The notes below the pieces were generated by a model. That model saw only the letters and a list, made by a program, of their open reading frames with translations, made no database searches and had not been told where the DNA came from. DNA of 64,000 nt from an uncultured Bacteroidales bacterium (GTDB lineage Bacteria > Bacteroidota > Bacteroidia > Bacteroidales > ML635J-15), in contig CAJOIT010000003.1 of assembly GCA_905234755.1 (NCBI GenBank), positions 913,140 through 977,139 on the forward strand, written 5' to 3'. The translations under genes were made by a program, and so were the position numbers. Shown here piece after piece: positions 9,008-17,907 of this stretch. The first letter of the stretch is position 1; each line of letters begins with the position of its first letter.

Positions 9008-9739
9008 ATGAACAGACTCACAGAACTTCTCATCGACGAGCGGAATGCCAAGCGCAAAGGCGGAATTTACCACAAGACTCAGGTAAAACTCGCCTATAAC
9101 TCGAACCGAATCGAAGGCAGCAAGCTTACCGAGGAACAGACGCGCTACATTTTCGAGACTCGTACCATAGGATTCAAGGAACAAGAGGCCGTTCCCGTTG
9201 ACGACATCATCGAAACCACCAACCACTTCGTCGCTTTCGACTATCTGATTGACACCATCAGCCAGCCTTTAAGCATTGACATTATCAAGCAGTTCCACAA
9301 GATTATAAAATCCAGCACTTCCGATGCGCAGAAACCATACTTCAATGTAGGCGACTGGAAAAAACTTGCCAACGAAGCAAGGACAACCCTGCCAGAAAAT
9401 GTTGACCGCGAAATGCACGACCTTTCGGACTGGTACGCCTCGCAGAAAAATGTAAGCATTGAAACTCTTGCAAAATATCACTTCTACTTCGAAAGCATAC
9501 ATCCGTTCCAGGACGGCAATGGAAGAGTTGGCAGACTGATACTTTTCCGCGAATGCCTGCGCAACGACATTGTGCCTTTCGTCATCGACAACGACCACAA
9601 GACATTTTACTACAGAGGACTACGCGAATTTGAACACGCACCCTCATACCTTGTCGATACAATGAAGTCGGCACAGGACACCTACGCCGAATGGCTCAAG
9701 TATTTTTCACCAGAACTTCTTAACGACTTGCACGCATAA
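9008..9739 (+). CDS. Fic family protein with N-terminal inhibitory helix
   Basis: A 243-residue Fic protein. The active-site motif HPFQDGNGRVGR is complete (H165 to R176), so AMP- (or UMP-) transfer to target hydroxyls is expected. An inhibitory motif of the [S/T]xxxE[G/N] type is present as SNRIEG (S32, E36), within the N-terminal helix, so activity should be autoinhibited in cis (class II arrangement). It starts 4 nt after obgE, and its stop codon TAA overlaps the ATG of the next gene (TAATG at 9737-9741). The target is unknown. Obg or another product of the operon is a conceivable partner but nothing in the sequence shows it. Confidence 0.92.
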   Translation: MNRLTELLIDERNAKRKGGIYHKTQVKLAYNSNRIEGSKLTEEQTRYIFETRTIGFKEQEAVPVDDIIETTNHFVAFDYLIDTISQPLSIDIIKQFHKIIKSSTSDAQKPYFNVGDWKKLANEARTTLPENVDREMHDLSDWYASQKNVSIETLAKYHFYFESIHPFQDGNGRVGRLILFRECLRNDIVPFVIDNDHKTFYYRGLREFEHAPSYLVDTMKSAQDTYAEWLKYFSPELLNDLHA

Positions 9740-10314
9740 TGATTGAAAGCCTTGAACTTATCGACCGCGAGATTCTGATCTTCATTAACAGATTGCATGC
9801 CGACTGGCTCGACCCGATAATGTGGGCAATAAGCAGCAACTGGTTCTGGCTTCCAATGATTGCGCTGTTCATCTTTATGACGGTGAAACGTTTCGGGAAA
9901 TGGTGCTGGATTCCGATACTTGCCGCAACTCTTTGCTTCGCCACTACCGATGTGGTTTCGCACAATGTGAAGGAATCGGTACAGCGCTACCGTCCCACGC
10001 ATAACCTTGAAATAGAGAACGAAGTCCACACCGTAAACGACTATCGCGGAGGAATGTACGGCTTCTTTTCTGGTCACGCAGCCAACAGTTTCGGACTTGC
10101 ACTAATCACAATGCTTTTCATCCGCCGTAAATGGTACACAATAACAGCACTCTGTTGGGCGGCAATCGTCTCTTATTCACGAATGTACCTCGCCGTCCAC
10201 TACCCTGCCGACATCTTTGTAGGATTCTGCTTCGGAATCTCGGTGGCGGTGGCATTTTTCATAGCGACAAAGGCGATTGTAAAAAGGACAGGATTCAATT
10301 TGCCGAGAGAGTAA
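9739..10314 (+). CDS. PAP2 family membrane phosphatase
   Basis: A 191-residue integral membrane protein with the three phosphatase motifs of the PAP2 superfamily: KESVQRYRP (K-x6-RP), SGH within FFSGHAAN (canonical PSGH with Phe replacing Pro), and SRMYLAVHYPAD (SR-x5-H-x3-D). About five hydrophobic helices surround them. Likely substrates are lipid phosphates or undecaprenyl diphosphate; small Bacteroidota proteins of this kind are often assigned as undecaprenyl-diphosphate phosphatases. It is translationally coupled to fic through a one-base overlap. No terminator is seen immediately after the stop. Confidence 0.9.
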   Translation: MIESLELIDREILIFINRLHADWLDPIMWAISSNWFWLPMIALFIFMTVKRFGKWCWIPILAATLCFATTDVVSHNVKESVQRYRPTHNLEIENEVHTVNDYRGGMYGFFSGHAANSFGLALITMLFIRRKWYTITALCWAAIVSYSRMYLAVHYPADIFVGFCFGISVAVAFFIATKAIVKRTGFNLPRE

Positions 10315-10379
10315 ATAAGAAGCACCCACAATCACAACATATAGTTAATTCCAACATCTCTTTTCATCATTTTTCGGGA

Positions 10380-10549
10380 TTGCACACCTATCGCAACAGC
10401 TGTACTTTTGCAAAACCAAAGTTAATTTACATTTATTTACACAAACTCAAAAAACGATGAACAAACTTTCATTTCAATAAAAACTGAATTTATAAGGCAT
10501 ACAAAAATCATCGTAAAATTGGCTGTGTCGTGAGATACGGCCATTTTTT
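10380..10549 (+). ncRNA. Possible small transcription unit with promoter and terminator
   Basis: A promoter-like pair (TTG at 10380-10382, 20 nt, TACTTTTG at 10403-10410) is followed about 130 nt later by a good intrinsic terminator. The stem TGGCTGT / ACGGCCA spans 10520-10543 with a 10-nt loop and six T at 10544-10549. The only start codon in between (ATG at 10457) opens a 7-codon frame. This could be a small RNA or the shell of a deleted gene. Transcription is inferred from signals only. Confidence 0.35.
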
Positions 10550-10686
10550 GTATTAACACATATCAATGAAAACGAAAAAAGACAGTACTTCCTCTAAAGA
10601 AAATTTCTAACAGATTGATTATAAGCGACAAAATCTCTTTATTTTTGGTATAAAAATAGGAGATTTTTATGTAAGTTTGCAGTCTA

Positions 10687-10848
10687 ACGAAAACACTCAT
10701 CCAGTCTGGGCTTCTGCTTTCGGGGGCAAACTATGCTTGGCAAAACAAGCCATTGCTTGCATCACAAAACAAGGTTAAGACAACCGCAGGCTTCGAAAAT
10801 CCAAGATATTGGGCGGCCTTCATAATGCTTGACGGAAACGAAAAGTAA
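10687..10848 (+). pseudogene. CHAT-domain (caspase-like) protein, C-terminal remnant
   Basis: An open frame of 53 codons ending at TAA 10846-10848 carries two CHAT-family C-terminal signatures: LLLSGANYAW (about 10711-10740) and the closing PRYWAAFIMLDG. Intact CHAT peptidases have several hundred more residues, often with TPR repeats, and nothing of these remains: an in-frame stop at 10672-10674 lies just before the homology. The rest of 10315-10967 shows only the small unit above and a 10-nt tandem repeat. Confidence 0.6.
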
Positions 10849-10900
10849 GTTAAATGGTTTATAATTTTATGAGTTTCAGATGGTTTGAAAGTTAACCCTA

Positions 10901-10934
10901 ACAACATCAAACAACATCAAACAACATCAAACAA
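10901..10934. repeat. 10-nt tandem repeat
   Basis: The unit ACAACATCAA occurs three times perfectly (10901-10930) plus four bases. It is non-coding and lies just past the 3' end of the ATPase gene at 10968. Confidence 0.9.
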
Positions 10935-10967
10935 ATCATCCCTTCCAAAACTCCAACGGACTTATAT

Positions 10968-12410
10968 TCATCTGCTACTCACAAACAGGTCATCAAGCGT
11001 AATTTGTGCAACGATATGTTCCGAATAGCTGTTCCTCTGCAAACCATTTACGGTGATAAATGTCGGTATGATGCCTCCTCCGAAACCTGTTTGCTGCTTG
11101 AAAAGCGCAATGCGAGTATTTAACTTCTCATATTCTTCTTTATCAAGTAAATAAGGCATATCGCTGTATTTTGCTTCACAAATATTAATCATTCTGTCTG
11201 CTCGTTCAATTACAAGATCAATCTGAGCATTCTGCTCATTGCCCGAATTTACGCTACGCCATGAGTAATATTCGGTTTTGATACCACTAATGCTTAGTGC
11301 ATTTTTGATTTGAGCTATATGAGTCAGGCAAATGCGTTCGAACGAAAGCCCCATCCATGCGCTGATTTTCGGACTGTTGAGACCTTGCGTCCAGAAATGC
11401 TCGTTAGTTGGTTGTTTTTTTATGAAATGAAGGTAAAACAAAGAATAAAAGTCAAGCAACTGGTATAGTCCGTTGCGAGTAGAAATAGTTTTATTTTTCA
11501 CATTATAAAAGCGGACAATATCGCAATCTACAAGGCTTTGCAGCATTTTTGTAAGGTATCCGTTGGCATTAGTACCTATGCTTTTGGCAATTTCATCCCT
11601 CGTCATGCCCTTCTTTTTCGAAAAAAGTGCTTCGACAATGGCAATATACGGCTCCGGACTTGCAAACAATGTTTTGTATAACCGCTTAAATTCACGCCGC
11701 ATTTCTCCATCTGCCTTGAAAAACAAACGATCAATATTCTGTGCTAAGCTTTCGGCTGGGTCAAGGAGACTTAAATAATAAGGTATGCCTCCAATTGCCA
11801 TGTATGTTTGCATTATCATTATTCTGTCCCACGGGAAACCATACGCACAAAGGTATTCTTCTGTTTCATGCAAGTTGAATTCCTTAAGATGCATTTCATG
11901 TGTGATACGATCGTGCAGTCCGCCATGATTATCAATGATATTCTTCTTCATCCAAGATGTTGCTGAACCACATACTATAAGCATCATATTATCCTGCAAC
12001 GAAGCCCAACTATTCCAAAAATATCCCAAAGCACTGACAAAGTCCGATTTGCGAGTTTCAAAACATGGCAACTCATCAATAAACACTATGCATGGCTTGT
12101 TCTTTTTATTCTTGTCTGCAAGGAAATGACGCAACATTTGAAAAGCCTCGTACCAATTTTTTGGCTGCTTATTGGTAGGTTGACCATATATGTCCAGGGC
12201 ATCTGTGAAGGCATGGATTTGTGCATTCTTGTCTCCATCCAAAACTCCTGTCATAGAGAATGTCAGTCTGTCTTTGAAGACTTTATTCACAAGAAATGTC
12301 TTTCCAACGCGTCGTCTACCATAAAGCGCGACAAACTCAGCTTTGCCCGATTCGGCATACTTGTTTAGTAACTTTATTTCTTCTTCTCGTCCAACAATTT
12401 TATTCAGCAT
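10968..12410 (-). CDS. AAA ATPase with C-terminal PD-(D/E)XK nuclease-like domain (ATPase A)
   Basis: A 480-residue protein of the archaeal-type ATPase (PF01637) plus DUF234 family. Walker A GRRRVGKT is at 31-38 and Walker B CIVFIDE at 107-113, with a sensor-like LIVCGSA at 144-150. A winged-helix-like segment follows at about 262-300 (MTRDEIAKSIGTNANGYL). The C-terminal domain has a PD-(D/E)XK pattern, D398 ... E412-A-K414. The start at 12410 (MLNKIVGREEE) matches homologues. It is clearly paralogous to the ATPase at 30374. Upstream lie a TATCTTTG -7 element (12430-12437 on the minus strand) and an array of GTGCTAAAAC motifs (12459-12595). The function of this family is not established; autoregulation through the array is an inference. 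Confidence 0.88.
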   Translation of the reverse strand: MLNKIVGREEEIKLLNKYAESGKAEFVALYGRRRVGKTFLVNKVFKDRLTFSMTGVLDGDKNAQIHAFTDALDIYGQPTNKQPKNWYEAFQMLRHFLADKNKKNKPCIVFIDELPCFETRKSDFVSALGYFWNSWASLQDNMMLIVCGSATSWMKKNIIDNHGGLHDRITHEMHLKEFNLHETEEYLCAYGFPWDRIMIMQTYMAIGGIPYYLSLLDPAESLAQNIDRLFFKADGEMRREFKRLYKTLFASPEPYIAIVEALFSKKKGMTRDEIAKSIGTNANGYLTKMLQSLVDCDIVRFYNVKNKTISTRNGLYQLLDFYSLFYLHFIKKQPTNEHFWTQGLNSPKISAWMGLSFERICLTHIAQIKNALSISGIKTEYYSWRSVNSGNEQNAQIDLVIERADRMINICEAKYSDMPYLLDKEEYEKLNTRIALFKQQTGFGGGIIPTFITVNGLQRNSYSEHIVAQITLDDLFVSSR

Positions 12411-12458
12411 AGTCTAATATTTTTCGGCACAAAGATAAAAAATAGTTTTCTGATTCGA

Positions 12459-12595
12459 GTGCTAAAACCAAAGAAATTTATTCGTTTTAGCACCAGAATC
12501 GTGATACGAGTGCTAAAACGCCAATATTTTTACCGTTTTAGCACTATAATAATAGGTAATTTTATTTACGATTTAGCACCTAAACGATTTAGAAC
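12459..12595 (-). promoter_or_regulatory. Inverted-motif operator array upstream of ATPase A
   Basis: GTGCTAAAAC at 12459-12468 and 12510-12519; its reverse complement GTTTTAGCAC at 12484-12493 and 12535-12544; variants GATTTAGCAC at 12570-12579 and GATTTAGAAC at 12586-12595. The first four alternate in orientation with start-to-start spacings of 25, 26 and 25 bp, forming two palindromes (10-bp arms, 15-bp spacers) 51 bp apart. The array lies 22 bp upstream of the -7 element of ATPase A. The remainder of 12411-12673 holds no gene. Confidence 0.8.
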
Positions 12596-12673
12596 AAAGA
12601 CATTACATCATTTTTAACATCTAACACAACTTTCAAACAAATTAAGAACAATGTCAAGTTAGAAATCAGACAT

Positions 12674-13260
12674 TCATCCCATCCTAAACTCCAACGGACT
12701 TATCCCCTCGTACCTACGGAAAAATGTTCCGAAATGCGACTGGTTCTTGAAACCAAGTCGGTCGCTAATTTCCCGGACTGTCAGCGTAGTACTGCGCAAC
12801 AACCACTTCGACTGGGAAATAAGATTGTAGTTAATGCAATTGCCGGCACTCATGCCTGTAACCTGCTTCACCAGATTGGCAATGTACTTGGGCGTCAGGC
12901 ACAACTCATCAGCATACCAGTCAATGCTGTGATGTTCGTGGCAATGTTGCTCCACCAAGGCGAGAAACCGTCCAACCAATTCCTCGGAACGCGAAAGCGT
13001 ATAAAGCTTTTGGAACGAAGTGTCGTAAATACCATATATGAAATATGTCAACGAGCGGACAAGGTTTAGCGCAACCTCACGCACATTGGAAACATCGGGC
13101 GTCTGCAAAACCTCGCGCAACAGGTCGAAATAGCGCATAGCCACTTGCATCTGTGATTCCGACATTGGAAAAATCGGTCGCATATACGCCCTTATGTGTG
13201 CCTCGCCAGACAATTTCAAATTCAGTTCCTCGGCAAACAAGAAGAAACTCCTGAAAAAGA
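12674..13260 (-). pseudogene. AraC-family regulator, N-terminally truncated
   Basis: The frame ends with a complete AraC DNA-binding domain: LCLTPKYIANLVKQVTG (first helix-turn-helix) and REISDRLGFKNQSHFGTFFRR followed by SPLEFR. A helical linker with RYFDLLREVLQ precedes it. Related Bacteroidales regulators have about 290 residues with a cupin-like N-terminal sensor. Here homology fades at roughly 13220-13265, and the frame instead runs into the antisense of a GH53-like remnant. The sensor half is missing, so this is a deletion remnant unless the DNA-binding domain is still expressed from an internal start. Confidence 0.7.
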
Positions 13261-13261
13261 C

Positions 13262-13571
13262 CGTAACCAAGATTAACGAAAAGTGCCACCTAAATGTTTT
13301 CATCGGCGAATTTTCGTATCCGTCGGGCAAGATGGACGGACCGTTCGCCAGCTGGAATAAAAAGGTAAAGGGTTACAAGCACGACCAGCAAGGTCAAGCC
13401 GACATATATTCAGATGTGGTATTGTGGGGCAAAACACACGGAATGGCTGGTATCCGCTACTGGGCTCCCGACAACAAAGGCTGGTACGCAATGTCGATGT
13501 TTGAATTTTCAGATAAGGTCGGCACCGCCAAAAACATCCTGCAAAACCACAAGGAGATTATTGAGAAATAG
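13262..13571 (+). pseudogene. GH53-like (endo-beta-1,4-galactanase) C-terminal remnant
   Basis: About 100 codons in the plus frame ending at 13571 resemble the end of a family 53 glycoside hydrolase. They contain an IGEFSYPSG block (position of the conserved nucleophile Glu and YP), then DQQGQADIYSDVV and GIRYWAPD, matching the family's GQ...L and YWEP stretch. The N-terminal two thirds of the barrel are missing and no start codon or signal peptide precedes it. It abuts the truncated AraC gene head to head and is followed by a terminator at 13589. Confidence 0.55.
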
Positions 13572-13588
13572 TTTTTTGAATCTGAAAG

Positions 13589-13614
13589 TCCCGACTTAGG
13601 TCGGGATTTTTTTT
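13589..13614 (+). terminator. Intrinsic terminator
   Basis: A perfect 7-bp stem TCCCGAC / GTCGGGA with TTAG loop (13589-13606) followed by eight T (13607-13614). It follows the GH53-like remnant. Confidence 0.9.
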
Positions 13615-13754
13615 GCCCCTATGTTAGCATTTCACAATACCATTTTACCATGCACAAACTCAATCTCCAAAAATTTCAAAAAAAGTTAAAATAAAAACAC
13701 CTACAATACGAATTTATTTCTTAACTTTGGCATTTGTCTATAATTGTGTTTTTT

Positions 13755-15869
13755 ATGAAACGACTTTTAATAACGATTGCCGCAATAATATTGTCAATTC
13801 AGGCATTCTCGCAAATGATTCCTGACCAATTCACGGAAACAGTCACACTCACTGACCAAGATGGCAACACCCATGATATAAATGCATATCTTCGTGATGG
13901 GAAATATATATTTCTTGATTTTTTCTTCACGACTTGCCACTATTGTCAGGAAGAAATGCCTGATGTTGTTGCTTTATACAGGGAGATGGGCTGTAATGAA
14001 GCCGATGTCTTTTTCATTGGCATAGCCATCCATAATAGCGATGCTCCAAATACCATAGATTGGTATATCAACGAATTTAATGTGGAATACCCTATCGCTC
14101 CGTTAGAAACCAATCCGATAAACAGGACTTTATTTGACAACTGGGAACTTGACGGAACTCCAACATACATCTGCATCAGTCCAGACAGATCGATGCGTGA
14201 ACTTGGCAGACCATTAAGTTCGGGAGAACTCGTTGGTCTTGGTGCACACGAAAGCGCTTGCCCCGACAATATGCCTGTAGCCGACTTTATAGCAAACAGA
14301 ACCCGCATTCCTGCTGGCGAAACTGTAACATTCACCAACCGTTCACAACGTTCAACCGCATGGTCGTGGACATTCCAAGGTGGAGAACCTGCAACTTCTA
14401 CCGAAGAAAATCCTACAGTAACATATAACAATACCGGAACATTCACCGTATCGCTAACGGCAAGAAACAGACAGGGAAACGAAGATACAAAAACACGCAC
14501 CAGCTACATTGAGGTTGTACCACCTCCTACCGAAGCACCAACGGCATACTTCGCAGCCAACCAAGTTACCGTTATCGCTGGGAATACAATAAATTTCACC
14601 GACCTATCACGAGGCGAACCATGGACATGGATTTGGACATTCGAAGGCGCACAGCCTACTAGTTCAAACGAACAGCATCCACACAACATCAGGTACAACA
14701 ATGTCGGAACATTCAATGTGACACTTATCGTGCAAAATACACTCGGTGCAGATACGCTAATGCTTGAAAACTACATCCATGTAATCCCATCTATAGGAGA
14801 TGCCGTACCAAAGGCAAAATTTTCCTGCGCAAATAGGCTCGTACAAGTAAACACACCTGTATATTTCGAAGACCAGTCGGAAGGATACCCGATGTTCTGG
14901 GCATGGGAATTTGAAGGAGGAACCCCATCTTATTCCGAATTCCAAGTTCTACCGGAAGGCGTAACCTACGAACATTCTGGCGTTTTCGATGTCACGCTTG
15001 CCGTTTCAAACACCAATGGTGGCGACATTCTTACAAAACATGAATACATGGTCGTTTACGAAAACTATGTTGGCTCGTACTGCGACACTCTCTGCAATCT
15101 GCGCGACGATGAAGTTGCCATAAAACTTGGTGCTCATGGACTAGATGGCTACCTTGGCGGACACAACAGCGACAGGATTACAATGTATGCTGACAAATTC
15201 GAGTACTACACATTCAACGAAATTTCATCCATAATCGTCCCAATCATGAAACTTGAGTACAGCAATCCAAACTCATACATTACATTCATCACATGGGATG
15301 GCAACGACCCCGTACCAACAACCGTGCTCTCAGAACAAAAGGTTTACATGAGAGATTTAAGAGAAAACTATTACCAAAAAATAAATTTTGCAGAACCTCT
15401 TAAAGTTGACGGACCTTTCTACCTCGGATATTCGATTGATTACGGAAACGGAACAGACATTGTCATCGGACTTTCTCATAACAGAGGCTATGGTCGTCCA
15501 AGCACACTATTCGTATACAAGGACGATGTATGGCAAAATGTTTCAGATGCATACGACGACATATCAGCATCAACCGGAATAAAAGTAACATCATGCCTAG
15601 TTGGCATTGATGATCCCGAGTTCACCAGCAATGTTGAAATCTACCCCAACCCATGCAAAAACATGATTAACACTGAAAACGAATACGGATTTGAAGCAAA
15701 CGACTTCATTGAGATATTCGACAACCTCGGCAGACTTGTATATTCAAACTATAATCTCAGCGGTAACAGCATTGAAATAAATACAACAAACCTTCCAAAC
15801 GGCACCTACATCACAAGAATGTTCACTCAGGGAAAGGTTGCAGTCCAAAAGTTTGAAAAACTGGACTAA
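13755..15869 (+). CDS. Secreted thioredoxin-like protein with PKD domains and T9SS sorting domain
   Basis: The ATG at 13755 is chosen because it opens a typical signal peptide (residues 1-20, ending AFSQ); the longer frame would start at a TTG. An AhpC/TlpA-type thioredoxin domain follows, with a CHYC redox motif (61-64) and the conserved GTPTY cis-Pro region near 143. Three PKD-type domains (about 175-450, with the W-W-F-GG pattern) come next, then a beta-rich region and a T9SS type A sorting domain (VEIYPNP ... LPNGTY). The protein is therefore expected to be exported and anchored or released by T9SS. A TAACTTTG -7 element lies at 13722-13729 and a terminator at 15891. Substrate is unknown. 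Confidence 0.88.
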   Translation: MKRLLITIAAIILSIQAFSQMIPDQFTETVTLTDQDGNTHDINAYLRDGKYIFLDFFFTTCHYCQEEMPDVVALYREMGCNEADVFFIGIAIHNSDAPNTIDWYINEFNVEYPIAPLETNPINRTLFDNWELDGTPTYICISPDRSMRELGRPLSSGELVGLGAHESACPDNMPVADFIANRTRIPAGETVTFTNRSQRSTAWSWTFQGGEPATSTEENPTVTYNNTGTFTVSLTARNRQGNEDTKTRTSYIEVVPPPTEAPTAYFAANQVTVIAGNTINFTDLSRGEPWTWIWTFEGAQPTSSNEQHPHNIRYNNVGTFNVTLIVQNTLGADTLMLENYIHVIPSIGDAVPKAKFSCANRLVQVNTPVYFEDQSEGYPMFWAWEFEGGTPSYSEFQVLPEGVTYEHSGVFDVTLAVSNTNGGDILTKHEYMVVYENYVGSYCDTLCNLRDDEVAIKLGAHGLDGYLGGHNSDRITMYADKFEYYTFNEISSIIVPIMKLEYSNPNSYITFITWDGNDPVPTTVLSEQKVYMRDLRENYYQKINFAEPLKVDGPFYLGYSIDYGNGTDIVIGLSHNRGYGRPSTLFVYKDDVWQNVSDAYDDISASTGIKVTSCLVGIDDPEFTSNVEIYPNPCKNMINTENEYGFEANDFIEIFDNLGRLVYSNYNLSGNSIEINTTNLPNGTYITRMFTQGKVAVQKFEKLD

Positions 15870-15890
15870 TCACAACACCTATACTATTAC

Positions 15891-15920
15891 AAAACGGCAG
15901 CATTTACATGTTGCCGTTTT
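15891..15920 (+). terminator. Intrinsic terminator
   Basis: Stem AAAACGGCA (15891-15899) / TGCCGTTTT (15912-15920), 9 bp with a 12-nt loop, 22 nt after the preceding stop codon. Confidence 0.8.
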
Positions 15921-16117
15921 ATATTTATAACAAACTAACATTCAACATATTAACATTAACCATACAATAAATACGCCCTATTGGGAAACTCCAATAAAAA
16001 TAAAAGTGTTACCTTTGCGCGTCTTTTATTATTAGGCTACAGTGCTGATGAAGTGTAAATTTTATAATTTTCAACACATTAGCACTGCAATATGACTTAA
16101 ATGAATGTAACGGACGA

Positions 16118-16924
16118 ATGAAAACTTTCAATAAGTACATCCGAAAGGACAGCACGGCACTGATTACGGGAGCGAGTTCAGGCATGGGACTTGAATATGC
16201 AAGACAACTCGCACAATCCGGATGCAACTTATTGATTGTAAGCAACGAGGAAGAAAAACTAAATGAAGTCGCCGAAAATCTGCAAAACGAATACAATGTA
16301 AAGGTTACTGCCAAGTATCAGGATTTGGCACAACAAGATGCAGCAAAGGAACTCTTCGACTTCTGCCAACAGAACAACATCCAGATTGACATACTTATTA
16401 ATAATGCTGGCATTTTCTTCTTCAAGGAATTGAACAATGAATCCATCGGCAAGGCAAGCGCAATGCTGATGCTTCATGTATACACCCCCACCCGACTATG
16501 CTCGATGTTCGGTGACGAAATGAAGAAACGAGGCTATGGATACATACTTACAGTTTCATCCGTGACTGCACACATCCAAGTGCCTGGACTAACAATGTAC
16601 GCAGCAACCAAATCTTACCTGAAGAGTTTCATGAAGTCGCTGTGGTACGAAATGCGCCCTTACGGAGTACACACAACCGTTGTTTGCCCGGGAGCAGTTG
16701 ATACTCCATTGTACAACATAAGTCCGAAGTACAACAAACTAATGAGGTTTGCCGTGAAAATTAGAGTTGTATATCCACCTCAACTGCTTGTAAACAAGGC
16801 ACTGAAAGCCATGTTCCGCAAACGCCGTTGCAAGACTCCAGGCTTCATCAACTTGATATGGCCACCACTCGTCAATGCTATACCGAGATGCATTGTAAAC
16901 AAAATTTGGAAGAAATACATTTAA
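16118..16924 (+). CDS. Short-chain dehydrogenase/reductase
   Basis: A 268-residue classical SDR. The NAD(P) motif TGASSGMG is at 17-24 and NNAG in LINNAGIFFF near 95. Catalytic Ser lies in TVSSVTAH, and Tyr/Lys in MYAATK (YxxxK). It is of the 17-beta-HSD/KAR-like type with a hydrophobic C-terminal tail. It is a paralogue of the SDR at the left edge of the window. The -7 element TACCTTTG is at 16010-16017, giving a leader of about 90 nt. PCMD1 follows after 29 nt and folB after that, so the three may be cotranscribed. The substrate cannot be read from the sequence. Confidence 0.9.
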   Translation: MKTFNKYIRKDSTALITGASSGMGLEYARQLAQSGCNLLIVSNEEEKLNEVAENLQNEYNVKVTAKYQDLAQQDAAKELFDFCQQNNIQIDILINNAGIFFFKELNNESIGKASAMLMLHVYTPTRLCSMFGDEMKKRGYGYILTVSSVTAHIQVPGLTMYAATKSYLKSFMKSLWYEMRPYGVHTTVVCPGAVDTPLYNISPKYNKLMRFAVKIRVVYPPQLLVNKALKAMFRKRRCKTPGFINLIWPPLVNAIPRCIVNKIWKKYI

Positions 16925-16953
16925 AATGACAATAAATTCAAAAAAAATAAAAC

Positions 16954-17907
16954 ATGAGAATAATTAGGGACTACACATTAATTTTATTGGTACTGGCAAC
17001 AGCATTTACCGCTAATGCACAAACATACAAGAATGTACAATACGGCAACTTTGAAAGCTGGACTGTCCGCGACATAGAAGAATCGTTAATTATTGGCGGT
17101 GAGACAAAACGCATATACGCAATTGGACCTCGCGACACCTTACGCGAAAACAAGGCCTTGAACATCAAGTCGATATGGGCGACATCGAATACATACGCCA
17201 AAGTTGCAGGTATTTCCAAAACCAGCAACACCGTATATCCCGAAAAGCGTGGTAACGGCTACTGCGCAAAACTTACAACAGAATACGCAGAATGCAAGGT
17301 TATCGGTATTATTAATATTAAGGTGTTGGTTTCAGGTTCAATATACTGGGGCAAAGCCCACGAACCTATCGACGGAGCAAGCAACCCGTACAGCAAAATG
17401 AGATGGGGCGTTCCGTTCACAAACAAGCCAAAGGCTCTGGTTCTTGACTACAAGTCGGCAATGCCAAACAAGGGCACAATCACAACTTGCAAGACCTTGT
17501 CATCATCAAGCCGCGCCGGAAACGATGAACAACAAATTGTATTTGTTTTGCAAAACCGCTGGGAAGACGAAAAAGGAAATGTCTATGCAAAGCGCGTAGG
17601 AACAGCTATATATCACATTACCAACCCGACAAAGGATTGGGTAAACGGATTCCGCATTCCTGTAATCTATGGTGATGCAACCAAATCGCCAAACTACAAG
17701 CCATACATGAACCTCGGTCCATTGAAGGACAATATGTACACAATAAACAGCAAGGGCAAGAATGTAGAAATACAAGAAGTTGGCTGGGGTGATGAAAATA
17801 CACCCGTAACACACGCAATCATGCTCATAAGCGCATCGTGCCAGGAAGCATTTTCGGGAACAATTGGCAACACCCTTTGGGTTGACAACATTAAGCTCGA
17901 ATACTAA
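16954..17907 (+). CDS. PCMD domain protein, copy 1 (secreted)
   Basis: A 317-residue protein with signal peptide (1-22, ending ANAQ) and a PCMD domain (putative carbohydrate metabolism domain, PF13201), recognisable from the NGxFExW-like opening (YGNFESW) and the ending GTIGNTLWVDNIKLEY. PCMD proteins are exported and suspected to bind or process glycans. It is nearly identical in amino-acid sequence to the protein at 22233-23174 after the signal peptide, and the DNA is also very similar. Its stop TAA overlaps the ATG of folB (TAATG, 17905-17909), an odd translational coupling of a surface protein with a folate enzyme. Confidence 0.85.
   Translation: MRIIRDYTLILLVLATAFTANAQTYKNVQYGNFESWTVRDIEESLIIGGETKRIYAIGPRDTLRENKALNIKSIWATSNTYAKVAGISKTSNTVYPEKRGNGYCAKLTTEYAECKVIGIINIKVLVSGSIYWGKAHEPIDGASNPYSKMRWGVPFTNKPKALVLDYKSAMPNKGTITTCKTLSSSSRAGNDEQQIVFVLQNRWEDEKGNVYAKRVGTAIYHITNPTKDWVNGFRIPVIYGDATKSPNYKPYMNLGPLKDNMYTINSKGKNVEIQEVGWGDENTPVTHAIMLISASCQEAFSGTIGNTLWVDNIKLEY

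Noticed and set aside
10131..10460. Open frame of 109 codons continuing past the PAP2 gene
   Set aside because: It overlaps the PAP2 gene in another frame and its unique part is low-complexity; no recognisable protein.
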